Shown here one piece after another: positions 1-7,013 of a DNA stretch of 28,009 nucleotides. The position numbers and the translations under genes were made by a program. This DNA is from Clostridia bacterium (GTDB taxonomy: Bacteria; Bacillota; Clostridia; Oscillospirales; Oscillospiraceae), in contig JAGKTU010000039.1 in NCBI GenBank assembly GCA_021153265.1, positions 1 through 28,009 of the forward strand, given 5' to 3'. Within the stretch, counting starts at the first letter, position 1. Each line of letters starts with the position of its first letter. Below the pieces are notes generated by a model. That model was not told where the DNA came from. It worked only from the letters and a program-made list of their open reading frames with translations, and did no database searches.

Positions 1-1
1 C

Positions 2-208
2 AAGGCAATGGTGGAGGCGGAGGGTACTCTGCTGAACATCGATGAGTGGGGCAAGCGTCGTCTGGCATACCCCATCAACGATCTGACCGAGGGCTACTAC
101 GTTCTGATGAACATGGAAACCAAGCCCGAGTTCCCCGCAGAGCTGGAGCGTGTGATGAAGATCACCGAAGGCGTTATGCGCTGCCTGACCACTGCAGTGG
201 AGGAGTAA
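2..208 (+). CDS. rpsF: 30S ribosomal protein bS6, 3' part (cut by window start)
   Basis: This is the C-terminal part of ribosomal protein S6, a component of the small-subunit platform that pairs with S18. The frame is already open at base 2, so the gene begins outside the window. The visible part contains the family core KRRLAYPINDLTEGYY followed by a stretch ending EGVMRCLTTAVEE. The gene ends 4 bases before ssb, and the order rpsF-ssb-rpsR is the classic conserved bacterial operon, which confirms the assignment. Confidence 0.95.
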   Translation, partial: KAMVEAEGTLLNIDEWGKRRLAYPINDLTEGYYVLMNMETKPEFPAELERVMKITEGVMRCLTTAVEE

Positions 209-212
209 TAGA

Positions 213-707
213 ATGCTCAACCACATCACCATCATGGGTCGCCTGACCCGTGACCCCGAGCTTCGCCGTACCGGCAGCGGCATTGCCGTTGCCAGCTTCA
301 CCGTGGCTGTCGACCGTGACTTCGGCGGCAGAGACGGCGGCGAAAAGGAAACCGATTTCATCGACTGTGTCGCTTGGCGTCAGACCGGAGAGTTCGTCTC
401 CAAGTATTTCACCAAGGGCCGTATGATCGTGGTTTCCGGTCGGCTCCAGATCAGATCCTGGACCGATAAGGACGGCAACAAGCGTCGCACTGCTGAAGTC
501 GTGGCAGACAACTGCTACTTTGGCGACAGCAAGCGGGATTCCGAAGGCGGAAGCTCCTACGGTGGCAACACCTACGGCGGCAATTCCTACGGAGCAAACA
601 CTTACTCTGCTCCCACACCCAGCTACGGCGGCTATGCAGCCCCCAGTGGCGCTCCTGCATCCGATTTCGCGATGCTGGATGACGACGACGCACAGCTTCC
701 TTTTTAA
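213..707 (+). CDS. ssb: Single-stranded DNA-binding protein
   Basis: SSB binds and protects single-stranded DNA during replication, recombination and repair. The 164-residue protein starts MLNHITIMGRLTRDPELR, typical of the N-terminal OB fold (about residues 1-105). It continues with the family stretch DFIDCVAWRQTGEFVSKYF. A Gly/Ser/Tyr/Asn-rich flexible linker follows (about 110-150), and the acidic tip DDDDAQLPF is the peptide that recruits partner proteins. The start follows GGAGG placed just before the rpsF stop, so translation is probably coupled. It sits between rpsF and rpsR and is presumably co-transcribed with them from a promoter outside the window. Confidence 0.97.
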   Translation: MLNHITIMGRLTRDPELRRTGSGIAVASFTVAVDRDFGGRDGGEKETDFIDCVAWRQTGEFVSKYFTKGRMIVVSGRLQIRSWTDKDGNKRRTAEVVADNCYFGDSKRDSEGGSSYGGNTYGGNSYGANTYSAPTPSYGGYAAPSGAPASDFAMLDDDDAQLPF

Positions 708-746
708 CTGAACTTTTCTACTAGACTTACAAGGAGGGAAATCCCA

Positions 747-983
747 ATGGCTGAACAGCGTACCATGCGTCCCCGCAAGCGCAAGAAGGTTTGTGCTTTC
801 TGTGTGGACAAGATGACCAGCATCGATTACAAGGACACCGCTAAGCTCCGCCGTTACCAGTCCGAGCGCGGCAAGATTCTGCCCCGCCGTACCACCGGTA
901 CCTGCGCCGCTCACCAGCGTGACCTGACCACCGCCATCAAGCGCGCCCGTCAGATCGCCCTGCTGCCCTACGTTGCTGACTAA
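747..983 (+). CDS. rpsR: 30S ribosomal protein bS18
   Basis: S18 binds next to S6 on the 30S platform. The 78-residue protein contains KKVCAFCVDK, IDYKDTAKLRRYQSERGKILPR and TGTCAAHQRDL, all typical of the family. The CxxC pair plus the later Cys and His mark the cysteine-containing, zinc-binding version rather than the Cys-free paralogue used in zinc limitation. The ribosome site AAGGAGGG lies 9 bases upstream of the ATG. It is the last gene of the rpsF-ssb-rpsR operon and is followed by a strong intrinsic terminator. Confidence 0.97.
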   Translation: MAEQRTMRPRKRKKVCAFCVDKMTSIDYKDTAKLRRYQSERGKILPRRTTGTCAAHQRDLTTAIKRARQIALLPYVAD

Positions 984-994
984 TTTGCAGCTCA

Positions 995-1030
995 ACACCC
1001 CCGAGGCCTATGCCCCGGGGGTGTCTTTTT
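995..1030 (+). terminator. Intrinsic terminator of rpsF-ssb-rpsR
   Basis: ACACCCCCG at 995-1003 pairs with CGGGGGTGT at 1016-1024, followed by CTTTTT. It lies 12 bases after the rpsR stop. Confidence 0.93.
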
Positions 1031-1204
1031 ATTTTCTGCGGTATTTTTCTGCTATTCTATTGTAGGGGAGGATTTTGACCCTCCCGAAACCGTTCGATCA
1101 CCGCCTCACCAATGCCACTTCTTCTATGGGATTATGCCAGAGGCCTCCGGCGGTGCGGATACAAGAAAGGAACACTTCTTGCACAATGAACGGCTTGGCA
1201 GGGG
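1031..1204. other. Intergenic region between convergent rpsR and queT, no gene seen
   Basis: No convincing coding sequence is seen here. A GGGAGG/CCTCCC inverted repeat lies near 1066-1086 without a T-run on either strand, so a terminator for queT is not clearly visible. Confidence 0.4.
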
Positions 1205-1711
1205 TTAACCAAACAGCCGCTGATCCAGCTTCCTTGCCTTCATGGCCCCGTACAGCGCGCTTCCCAGTGCCAGCAGCACCGCCGCCTCTCCGATGGCAAC
1301 ATACAGTGCGTTGATCCCGAATCCGCCGCCGATGTACACGCTCAGCTCCCAGCCCACCAGAACCGCGTTGGTCACCGCGGGCATCATCAGCCCCAGCGCC
1401 GGCAGCCCGAAGACCTTTACTTTCCGGCTCTGCCACATACCCCAAGCCGCGAGGAAGGTGGCGGCGCTGCCCACCAGCCAGTCCAGAGGCAGGGAACCGG
1501 CGAAGGTCAGATTGAATACCATGCAGCCGATGGTCAGTCCGGGGATCGCCGCCGGGGTGAAGAACGCCAGCACGCACAGCGCTTCCGATACCCGAAACTG
1601 GATCGCCATGGAGGCAGAACCGGGAAATAGTATGTTCTGCATATGCGTCAGCACCGCGTACAGGGCGGCAATGATGGCGGCGTGGGCCATTTGTCTTGTC
1701 TTTTGCTTCAT
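1205..1711 (-). CDS. queT: QueT-family queuosine precursor transporter (ECF S component)
   Basis: This is a predicted substrate-binding membrane component of an energy-coupling-factor transporter for the queuosine precursor preQ1 or preQ0. The 168-residue protein starts MKQKTRQMAHAAIIAALYAV, has about five or six hydrophobic segments, and carries the motif IQFRVSEAL characteristic of the QueT (DUF988) family. I chose the ATG at 1711 because TAGGAG lies 7 bases upstream; the longer open frame would run through the riboswitch. The shared ECF energising module is not in the window. The preQ1-I riboswitch in its leader independently supports the substrate. The family is clear; transport of preQ1 itself is inferred. 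Confidence 0.93.
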   Translation of the reverse strand: MKQKTRQMAHAAIIAALYAVLTHMQNILFPGSASMAIQFRVSEALCVLAFFTPAAIPGLTIGCMVFNLTFAGSLPLDWLVGSAATFLAAWGMWQSRKVKVFGLPALGLMMPAVTNAVLVGWELSVYIGGGFGINALYVAIGEAAVLLALGSALYGAMKARKLDQRLFG

Positions 1712-1730
1712 AACGTTACTCCTAAAACAG

Positions 1731-1755
1731 AAAAATGGGCGCAGTACGCACCCAT
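1731..1755 (-). terminator. Second (promoter-distal) terminator hairpin in the queT leader
   Basis: On the minus strand ATGGGTGCG pairs with TGCGCCCAT (GU pairs included) around a TAC loop, followed by TTTT. It lies just upstream of the queT ribosome site and would stop transcription before the gene. Confidence 0.75.
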
Positions 1756-1761
1756 CCCAAT

Positions 1762-1785
1762 AAAAAATGAGCGCAAAGCGCCCAT
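1762..1785 (-). terminator. First (promoter-proximal) terminator hairpin in the queT leader
   Basis: On the minus strand ATGGGCGC pairs with GCGCTCAT around TTT, followed by a T-run. It begins 6 bases after the riboswitch aptamer and is nearly the same sequence as the hairpin at 1731-1755. Confidence 0.75.
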
Positions 1786-1791
1786 CTAAAG

Positions 1792-1832
1792 TCCTAGTTT
1801 TGTTTACCGACAGGATGGTTACGAACTGTCCT
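1792..1832 (-). promoter_or_regulatory. preQ1-I riboswitch aptamer
   Basis: On the minus strand GACAG (1830-1826) pairs with CTGTC to form P1. The loop is TTCGTAACCATC. The A-rich tail GTAAACAAAACTAGGA closely matches the conserved preQ1-I tail that folds back into the minor groove of P1. It sits between a consensus promoter and queT and is followed by terminator hairpins, as expected for a transcriptional OFF switch sensing preQ1. I recognised it by its layout and not by a covariance model. Confidence 0.85.
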
Positions 1833-1846
1833 ATGAAATTTGCCTT

Positions 1847-1875
1847 ATCATACCCCAATCCGGGGCAAAAGTCAA
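1847..1875 (-). promoter_or_regulatory. Sigma-A-type promoter of queT
   Basis: Reading the minus strand, TTGACT (1875-1870), a 17-base spacer, then TATGAT (1852-1847). The start point would fall just upstream of the preQ1-I aptamer. Confidence 0.75.
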
Positions 1876-1907
1876 GGGGCGGCTACCGCCGCCCCAAAAT
1901 TTACCGT

Positions 1908-2249
1908 TTAAGCCATCTCCAGAGCCAGTTTCTTGCCGCCCAGGATGTGGAAATGCAGATGATGCACGGTCTGACCGGCATCGTCGCCGCAGTTGGAAAC
2001 CACCCGATAGCCATTGGCCAGCTTTTCAGCGGCGGCGATCTGAGGGATCACTTCAAAGATGTGGGCAACCACGCCGCTGTTTTCCGCCGTGACGCCATTG
2101 ACGGAAGGAATGTGCGCCTTGGGGATCACCAGAATGTGGGTGGGAGCCTGCGGGGCGATGTCCCGGAAAGCCAGAACCATGTCATCCTCGTAGACCTTGG
2201 TGGAAGGGATGCTGCCCTCGACGATTTTGCAGAATAAGCAGTTGGACAT
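1908..2249 (-). CDS. HIT family nucleotide hydrolase/transferase
   Basis: Histidine-triad proteins cleave nucleoside phosphoramidates or adenylated small molecules, using the middle His of HxHxH. The 113-residue protein begins with CLFCKIVEG, typical of the HinT branch. It carries IVIPKAHIPS-like segments (PTHILVIPKAHIPS) and the triad H97-L-H99-F-H101 followed by ILGG. The ribosome site AAGGAGG lies 9 bases before the ATG. It starts 14 bases after the stop of the upstream COG2426 gene and is probably co-transcribed with it. The physiological substrate cannot be told from sequence. Confidence 0.95.
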   Translation of the reverse strand: MSNCLFCKIVEGSIPSTKVYEDDMVLAFRDIAPQAPTHILVIPKAHIPSVNGVTAENSGVVAHIFEVIPQIAAAEKLANGYRVVSNCGDDAGQTVHHLHFHILGGKKLALEMA

Positions 2250-2263
2250 AGTAAATTTCCTCC

Positions 2264-2737
2264 TTATAATCCGATGATGCTGAAGGCAGCGGTACTGCCC
2301 AAGCCCATAATAATACCTGCGATGACCACACCCAGACTCACCGCCAGAGTGGTGCTCTTAAAGCCCATATTCAGGAACGATGCCGCCAGTGTGCCGGTCC
2401 ACGCCCCGGTGCCGGGGATGGGAATGCCGACGAACAGCATCAGCGCCACGAACAGACCGCCCCGTCCTGCCTTTTCCGTCAGCCTCCGGCCGCCGTGCTC
2501 GCCTTTTTCCAGACAGAACGTGAAGAATTTGCCGATGTAGGGCTTGTCCTTACCCCACAGCAGCACCTTCCGGGCGAAGCAGTAGATGATGGGCACCGGC
2601 ACCATATTGCCGATGGTGCAGACGATCAGGGAAGCCATATAATTCAAGTCCATTCCCACCGCGATGGGGATAGCACCCCGAAGCTCCACAATGGGAACCA
2701 TGGATATGAGAAAAATCAGAAGATATTTTTGCAGCAT
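2264..2737 (-). CDS. COG2426-type small membrane export protein
   Basis: This 157-residue integral membrane protein belongs to the 'small multidrug export' (COG2426) family, whose true function is poorly known. The N-terminal stretch FLISMVPIVELRGAIPIAVG is the family hallmark, and a second conserved stretch reads GIPIPGTGAWTGTLAAS. Four to five hydrophobic segments are visible. AGGTGG lies 4 bases before the ATG, and a consensus promoter lies about 30 bases upstream. It is the first gene of a two-gene unit with the HIT protein. Confidence 0.85.
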   Translation of the reverse strand: MLQKYLLIFLISMVPIVELRGAIPIAVGMDLNYMASLIVCTIGNMVPVPIIYCFARKVLLWGKDKPYIGKFFTFCLEKGEHGGRRLTEKAGRGGLFVALMLFVGIPIPGTGAWTGTLAASFLNMGFKSTTLAVSLGVVIAGIIMGLGSTAAFSIIGL

Positions 2738-2765
2738 GGAACCACCTTAGTTTGTATTGCACTTT

Positions 2766-2794
2766 ATTGTAGCATAATTTTTCCGAATTCGCAA
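2766..2794 (-). promoter_or_regulatory. Promoter of the COG2426-HIT unit
   Basis: On the minus strand TTGCGA (2794-2789), a 17-base spacer, and TACAAT (2771-2766). Confidence 0.65.
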
Positions 2795-2875
2795 CGGGAA
2801 AAGGCTGTAAAATGCTTATTTTTTGGTTAAGAACTGACATTCCTTGCCATTTTTCGCAGAAAAGGGAAAAAGGTG

Positions 2876-2904
2876 TTTACTTTTGCCGCTGCTTCGTGTA
2901 TAGT
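2876..2904 (+). promoter_or_regulatory. Promoter of the folT leader
   Basis: TTTACT (2876-2881), a 17-base spacer and TATAGT (2899-2904), placing the start point just before the THF aptamer. Confidence 0.6.
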
Positions 2905-2913
2905 AGTGGCTGA

Positions 2914-3008
2914 ACAGAGTAGGAGATCTCGCGTTAAGTGCCACCGGGACGGGGAGTTGCCCGGAGGACGAAGGAAAATTCCACGATGAGATCACCGCAC
3001 CCGCTGCC
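2914..3008 (+). promoter_or_regulatory. Tetrahydrofolate (THF/folT) riboswitch aptamer
   Basis: The conserved THF riboswitch blocks are present in order. GAGTAG is followed by CGCGTTAAGTG, a CCGGG-ACGGGGAGTTG-CCCGG hairpin with the conserved GGGGAGTTG loop, GACGAAGG, and the 3' strand GATCACCGCACCCGCTG, which closes on CAG at the 5' end. The aptamer senses reduced folates and usually controls folate transport or synthesis genes, in keeping with the folT and folC genes downstream. Confidence 0.9.
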
Positions 3009-3104
3009 CATATAAGGAGAACCTCCTTTATGAGAGGCGATACTCGGTCAGGCGATGGGGCCTAGCTGAATGCTGCTGCCTTTCCCGACTGGTGATCCAT
3101 GTTT

Positions 3105-3135
3105 AACTCCCCGACGTGAATGCGTTGGGGTTTTG
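3105..3135 (+). terminator. Terminator in the THF riboswitch expression platform
   Basis: CCCCGACG (3109-3116) pairs with CGTTGGGG (3123-3130), followed by TTTTGTTG. It lies about 100 bases after the aptamer and 65 bases before the folT start. Confidence 0.75.
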
Positions 3136-3198
3136 TTGTTTATGGACACCCGGGGCAGGAAAGGACTCGTTGCCTACAGAAATAAGGAGGCCTTTTTT

Positions 3199-4236
3199 AT
3201 GGCAAGATTACAAAAATCCACCGAAACCTTTTCCCATCCTTTTTGTAAGGCCTATTGGCGCGCCGCTGCAGCTGAACTGAAGGATACCAAAATGCTGGTC
3301 TTTGCGGCGCTGATCGTGGCCCTTCGTGTGGCGCTGAAGACCGCTGTCCGGATTCCCTTGGGACCCAGTCTGGATATCACCCCTGCATTTTTGGCCAATG
3401 CCCTTGGCGCCATGGTCTATGGCCCTGTGGTGGGTGCCATCGGTGCGATGGTGTCCGATGTTCTGGGTGTCCTGCTCCGTGGCGATACTTACTTCCTGCC
3501 CTATGCTCTGACGGAGATCGCAGGCAGCATGATCTTCGCCATGTACTTCTATCGCCAGAAGATCACCCCCACCCGTGTGATCCTCAGTCGCTTCACCATC
3601 TGCCTGTGCGTTAACATTCTGCTGCAGACTCCCATTGATATGCTCTTCCAGTATGTGACCTACGGCAAATCCAGCGTAGTCATCACCCTGCCCCGGATCT
3701 TCAAGAACCTGTTCATGTTCCCCATCGAGTCCGCAGTGCTGTCCGTGTTCTTAGGCGTCATGCAGCCCATCACTTACCGCATGAAGCTGACCCACGTGAA
3801 GGCGGAGAAGCTGTCCTTCAACAAAAAGCAGATCGCCCTTTTGGTGTGCCTGGTCATCGTGGGTGCGCTGAGTGTCTTCGGCTATCTGTTTGTCCACTAT
3901 GATAATACTTCCCTCTCTTCCGACTATACCGTGGAGGAGCGCATCACCGCCAACCGATCCATGCAGCCCATCGTGGCGGACAAAACCGACGATTGGGACG
4001 ATGTGACCACCGTCACCATCGTGGAGTCCGCCTATAAGAAGTTCCTGGGCGACGAGGTCACCTACACCGTGGCGGTGTATACCACCGAAGCGGACGCTGT
4101 CGGTGACGATATCTGGAAGCTGTCCAAGTCCAAGGCCGCAGCCAATGAGACCCTGACCCGGGTGGCAACCGCCACGATCCTCGTCAACGAGGACACCGGC
4201 GAAGTTCTGTCCTTCCAGGTTACCCCTGCAGAATAA
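3199..4236 (+). CDS. folT: Folate ECF transporter S component with C-terminal extracytoplasmic domain
   Basis: This is the predicted substrate-binding membrane subunit of a folate ECF transporter. Residues about 30-195 form the S-component core with six hydrophobic segments, including LGPSLDITPAFLANALGAMV and GAIGAMVSDVLGVLLRGDTY. I start it at the ATG at 3199, preceded by AAGGAGG; the longer open frame would translate the riboswitch terminator. Ordinary S components have about 170-200 residues, but this one has 345. A seventh membrane segment (about 211-232) leads to a polar domain (about 233-345) that I do not recognise and that should lie outside the membrane. The THF riboswitch and adjacent folC support folate as substrate. 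Confidence 0.9.
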   Translation: MARLQKSTETFSHPFCKAYWRAAAAELKDTKMLVFAALIVALRVALKTAVRIPLGPSLDITPAFLANALGAMVYGPVVGAIGAMVSDVLGVLLRGDTYFLPYALTEIAGSMIFAMYFYRQKITPTRVILSRFTICLCVNILLQTPIDMLFQYVTYGKSSVVITLPRIFKNLFMFPIESAVLSVFLGVMQPITYRMKLTHVKAEKLSFNKKQIALLVCLVIVGALSVFGYLFVHYDNTSLSSDYTVEERITANRSMQPIVADKTDDWDDVTTVTIVESAYKKFLGDEVTYTVAVYTTEADAVGDDIWKLSKSKAAANETLTRVATATILVNEDTGEVLSFQVTPAE

Positions 4237-4242
4237 CTACGC

Positions 4243-4271
4243 AAAAGGGCGGGGCATAGCCCCGCCTTTTT
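4243..4271 (+). terminator. Hairpin terminator between folT and folC
   Basis: GGCGGGGC (4248-4255) pairs with GCCCCGCC (4259-4266) around ATA, followed by TTTTT. It probably reduces folC expression relative to folT; no separate folC promoter was found in the short gap. Confidence 0.85.
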
Positions 4272-4292
4272 CAGAAGAAAGGACCATGCCCT

Positions 4293-5561
4293 ATGACCAG
4301 AGATCAGGCAGAAGCCTACATCCACAGCAAGTTCCGAAAAGGCTCCACCCCGGGGCTTTACCGCACCCAGGCCCTCTTAGCGAAAATGGGTAACCCAGAG
4401 CGGAAGCTGAAATTTATCCACATCGCCGGCACCAACGGCAAGGGCAGCACCGCCTCCATGACCGCCTCGATTCTGACCAAAGCCGGCTACCGCACAGGCC
4501 TGTTCACCTCGCCCTTCATCTACCGCTTCAACGAGCGGCTCCAGATCGACGGCGAGCAGATCGCGGATGCCGATGTAGCCGAGCTGATCACATGGCTGCA
4601 CCCAAAGGTGGAAGCCATGGAGGAGCAGGTCACGGAGTTCGAGCTGGTCACCTGCATGGCCTTCGAATATTTCCTCCGGCAGAACTGCGACATCGTGGTG
4701 CTGGAGGTGGGCATGGGCGGCTTAAAGGATGCCACCAATGTGATCCCCACCCCCGAGGTGGCGGTCATCACCAACATAGGCCTGGATCATACCGATGCCC
4801 TGGGCGACACCGTGGAGAAGATCGCCGCCAATAAGGCCGGCATTTTCAAGGAAAACGGCCACGCCGTGGTCTACCGCGGCACCCCCGCCGTGGAAGCGGT
4901 CTACGAGAAGGTCTGCGCAGAGCGGAATATCCAGCTAAATAAGGCAGATTTCGACACGCTGCGCCCCATTTCCCACGATTTGTTCGGTCAGACCTTTTCC
5001 TGCGGCAGCCGGGAAAATCTGGAGCTGCCTCTGCTGGGCGACCACCAGTTGCATAACGCCTCCGTGGTGCTCTCCATTGTGGACACCCTCATCGAAAAGG
5101 GATGGAACATTACCGAGCAGAACATCCGTGACGGTCTCCGGGATGTGACCTGGCCCGGCCGGTTCGACATCGTCAGCCGCAAGCCCCTGTTCATCATCGA
5201 CGGCGGCCATAACCCCCAGTGCATCGACGCTCTGGTGACCAACATCCGGGACTATCTCACCGGCCGCCGGGTCATCGCCCTTGTGGGCGTGCTGGCGGAC
5301 AAGGATTACGGCGAAATGTTCCGCCCGGTGATGGAACTGGTGGATTCCTTTGTCTGCATCACCCCAGACAGCCCCCGAAAGCTGGAGGCCAAGGAGCTTG
5401 CCGCCCACCTGCGCTCCGCCGGTGCGAAGGCGGAGGGCTTCGACCGGGTGGAGGATGGTGTCAAGGCCGCACTTAGCCTCGCCGGCGAGGACGGCGCGGT
5501 GCTGTGCTTCGGCTCTCTTTACTCCATCGGCGACATCCACAAGGCGGTAGAACGCATCTGA
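4293..5561 (+). CDS. folC: Bifunctional folylpolyglutamate/dihydrofolate synthase
   Basis: FolC adds glutamate to dihydropteroate and/or extends the glutamate tail of folates, trapping them in the cell. The 422-residue length fits the family. The P-loop HIAGTNGKGSTASM (about residues 45-58), the substrate region FTSPFIYRFNERLQIDGE, the Mur-ligase-like metal region VLEVGMGGLKDATNV, TNIGLDHTDALG and the C-domain motif IIDGGHNP are all present. The start at 4293 has AGAAAGGA 10 bases upstream; an overlapping ATG at 4286 is in the wrong frame. It follows folT under the same THF riboswitch, so uptake and retention of folate are regulated together. Confidence 0.96.
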   Translation: MTRDQAEAYIHSKFRKGSTPGLYRTQALLAKMGNPERKLKFIHIAGTNGKGSTASMTASILTKAGYRTGLFTSPFIYRFNERLQIDGEQIADADVAELITWLHPKVEAMEEQVTEFELVTCMAFEYFLRQNCDIVVLEVGMGGLKDATNVIPTPEVAVITNIGLDHTDALGDTVEKIAANKAGIFKENGHAVVYRGTPAVEAVYEKVCAERNIQLNKADFDTLRPISHDLFGQTFSCGSRENLELPLLGDHQLHNASVVLSIVDTLIEKGWNITEQNIRDGLRDVTWPGRFDIVSRKPLFIIDGGHNPQCIDALVTNIRDYLTGRRVIALVGVLADKDYGEMFRPVMELVDSFVCITPDSPRKLEAKELAAHLRSAGAKAEGFDRVEDGVKAALSLAGEDGAVLCFGSLYSIGDIHKAVERI

Positions 5562-5570
5562 ATAAAAATT

Positions 5571-5605
5571 GAGGGCTTCCCATCCGGGAAGCCCTCTCGT
5601 TTTTT
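5571..5605. terminator. Bidirectional terminator between folC and the M18 peptidase gene
   Basis: GAGGGCTTCCC (5571-5581) pairs with GGGAAGCCCTC (5586-5596). A T-run follows on the plus strand and a matching AT-rich run on the minus strand, serving two convergent genes. Confidence 0.92.
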
Positions 5606-6989
5606 ATGCCAGATAAATTGCCTTGCAGGCCAGCATCGTCTCGTAGCAGTCCAGCTTGGAAACCAGCTCCAGCGGTGCATGCATGTTCAGCACCGGCACA
5701 CCTGCGTCCACGGTGACGATGTTCCGGTTGGCCATGTAGGCAGCCACGGTGCCGCCGCCGCCCTGATCGACCTTGCCCAAGGTTGCGATCTGCCAGATGA
5801 CACCGGCGTTGTCGAAGGTGGTACGGATGTGACCCATTGCCTCGGCGGAAGCGTCGGAAGCGCCGCCCTTGCCGCGGGAACCGGTGTACTTGCAGATGGC
5901 AACACCGTAGTTCAGGAAGCTGTTGTTGCGCTTGTCGCAGGTTTCGGCGAAGTTGGGATCAAAGGCGTTAGAAACGTCTGCGGACAGGCAGAAGGAATTT
6001 GCGAAGCAGTCATAGAGCTTGACACCCTGTGCGTCGCACAGACCGCCCATGAAATGCTCGAAATACTGGCTCTGCATGCCGGAGATACCCACGGAACCGA
6101 TCTCCTCCTTGTCGGCAAGGATGCAGACAGCGGTCTTCTTGGGGGTGGGGATGGTGAACAGAGCCTCCAGCTCGGCATAGGCGCAGACCCGGTCGTCGTG
6201 ACCGTAGGCGCTGATCAGGCTGCGGTCAAAGCCCACTTCGCGGCTGCGGCCGGCAGGCACGATGGCCAGCTCAGCGGACAGGAAATCGCTCTCGATGAGG
6301 CCGTACTTCTCGTTCAGCCACTTCATGACGTTCAGCTTGACGAGGTCGCTGCCCTCGCCCTCGATGGGCTCGGTGCCGAGGATGACGTTCAGCTGCTCGG
6401 CGGCGATGACCTTGCCTGCGGTCTTCTGCATCTGGTCAGCAGCCAGATGGGGCAGCAGATCGGAGACCATCAGAATGGGATCGTTCTCGTCCTCACCGAC
6501 GGTGACGGTGACGATGGAGCCGTCCTTGCGGTAAACCACGCCATGCAGCGCCAGAGGCACGGTGACCCACTGATACTTCTTGATGCCGCCGTAGTAGTGG
6601 GTCTTGAAGTAGGCGATCTCAGCCTCCTCGTACAGAGGATTGGGCTTCAGGTCCATCCGGGGGGAGTCCACGTGGGCGGCGCAGATGTTGGCGCCCTGTG
6701 CCAGAGACTCGGTGCCGATGACAGCCAGCGCGATGGCCTTGTCCCGGTTGTTGTAGTAGATCTTGTCGCCGGGCTTGATGTCCATACCGGGGACAAAGGG
6801 CTTGAAGCCATATTTTTCGGCCTCAGCGATGGCCCAGGTGGTGGCTTCACGCTCGGTCTTGGCAGCGTCCATGAAGGCCATGTAGCGCTTGCAGTAGCCT
6901 TCCATCTCAGCGCGCTCTTCGGCGCTGATCCGGGCGAAGCCGTTCTTGGGTGCAGCGAGCAGGGACTCGCGGAGTTCTTCAGTAGTCAT
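5604..6989 (-). CDS. M18 family aminopeptidase
   Basis: This is a cytoplasmic zinc aminopeptidase of the M18 (aminopeptidase I) family, which trims N-terminal residues from peptides. The 461-residue protein has the metal-binding His in AAHVDSPRMDL (H106), KPNPLYEEAEIAYFKTHYYG, the catalytic Glu region ADKEEIGSVG, the Asp in SADVSNAFDPNF, KGGASDASAEAMG, and the last metal His in VLNMHAPLELVSKLD. The start has GAGGAGG 8 bases upstream. It is the last gene of the minus-strand run, 24 bases after coaE, and ends inside a bidirectional terminator. All metal and catalytic positions appear intact. Confidence 0.95.
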   Translation of the reverse strand: MTTEELRESLLAAPKNGFARISAEERAEMEGYCKRYMAFMDAAKTEREATTWAIAEAEKYGFKPFVPGMDIKPGDKIYYNNRDKAIALAVIGTESLAQGANICAAHVDSPRMDLKPNPLYEEAEIAYFKTHYYGGIKKYQWVTVPLALHGVVYRKDGSIVTVTVGEDENDPILMVSDLLPHLAADQMQKTAGKVIAAEQLNVILGTEPIEGEGSDLVKLNVMKWLNEKYGLIESDFLSAELAIVPAGRSREVGFDRSLISAYGHDDRVCAYAELEALFTIPTPKKTAVCILADKEEIGSVGISGMQSQYFEHFMGGLCDAQGVKLYDCFANSFCLSADVSNAFDPNFAETCDKRNNSFLNYGVAICKYTGSRGKGGASDASAEAMGHIRTTFDNAGVIWQIATLGKVDQGGGGTVAAYMANRNIVTVDAGVPVLNMHAPLELVSKLDCYETMLACKAIYLA

Positions 6990-7013
6990 GGGAATAATCC
7001 TCCTCTTTGTGAA

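Noticed and set aside
174..998. Long minus-strand open frame across ssb and rpsR
   Set aside because: It is a mirror of two highly conserved plus-strand genes, and its composition is that of a shadow frame.
1075..1204. Small gene between rpsR and queT
   Set aside because: Open frames exist on both strands, but none has a ribosome site or recognisable protein.
3010..3104. Second THF aptamer downstream of the first
   Set aside because: GGTGATCCATG resembles the 3' block, but the conserved 5' blocks (GTTAAGTG, GGGGAGTTG) are missing.
3070..3198. N-terminal extension of FolT
   Set aside because: It would translate the riboswitch terminator; the ATG at 3199 has a proper ribosome site and matches the family start.
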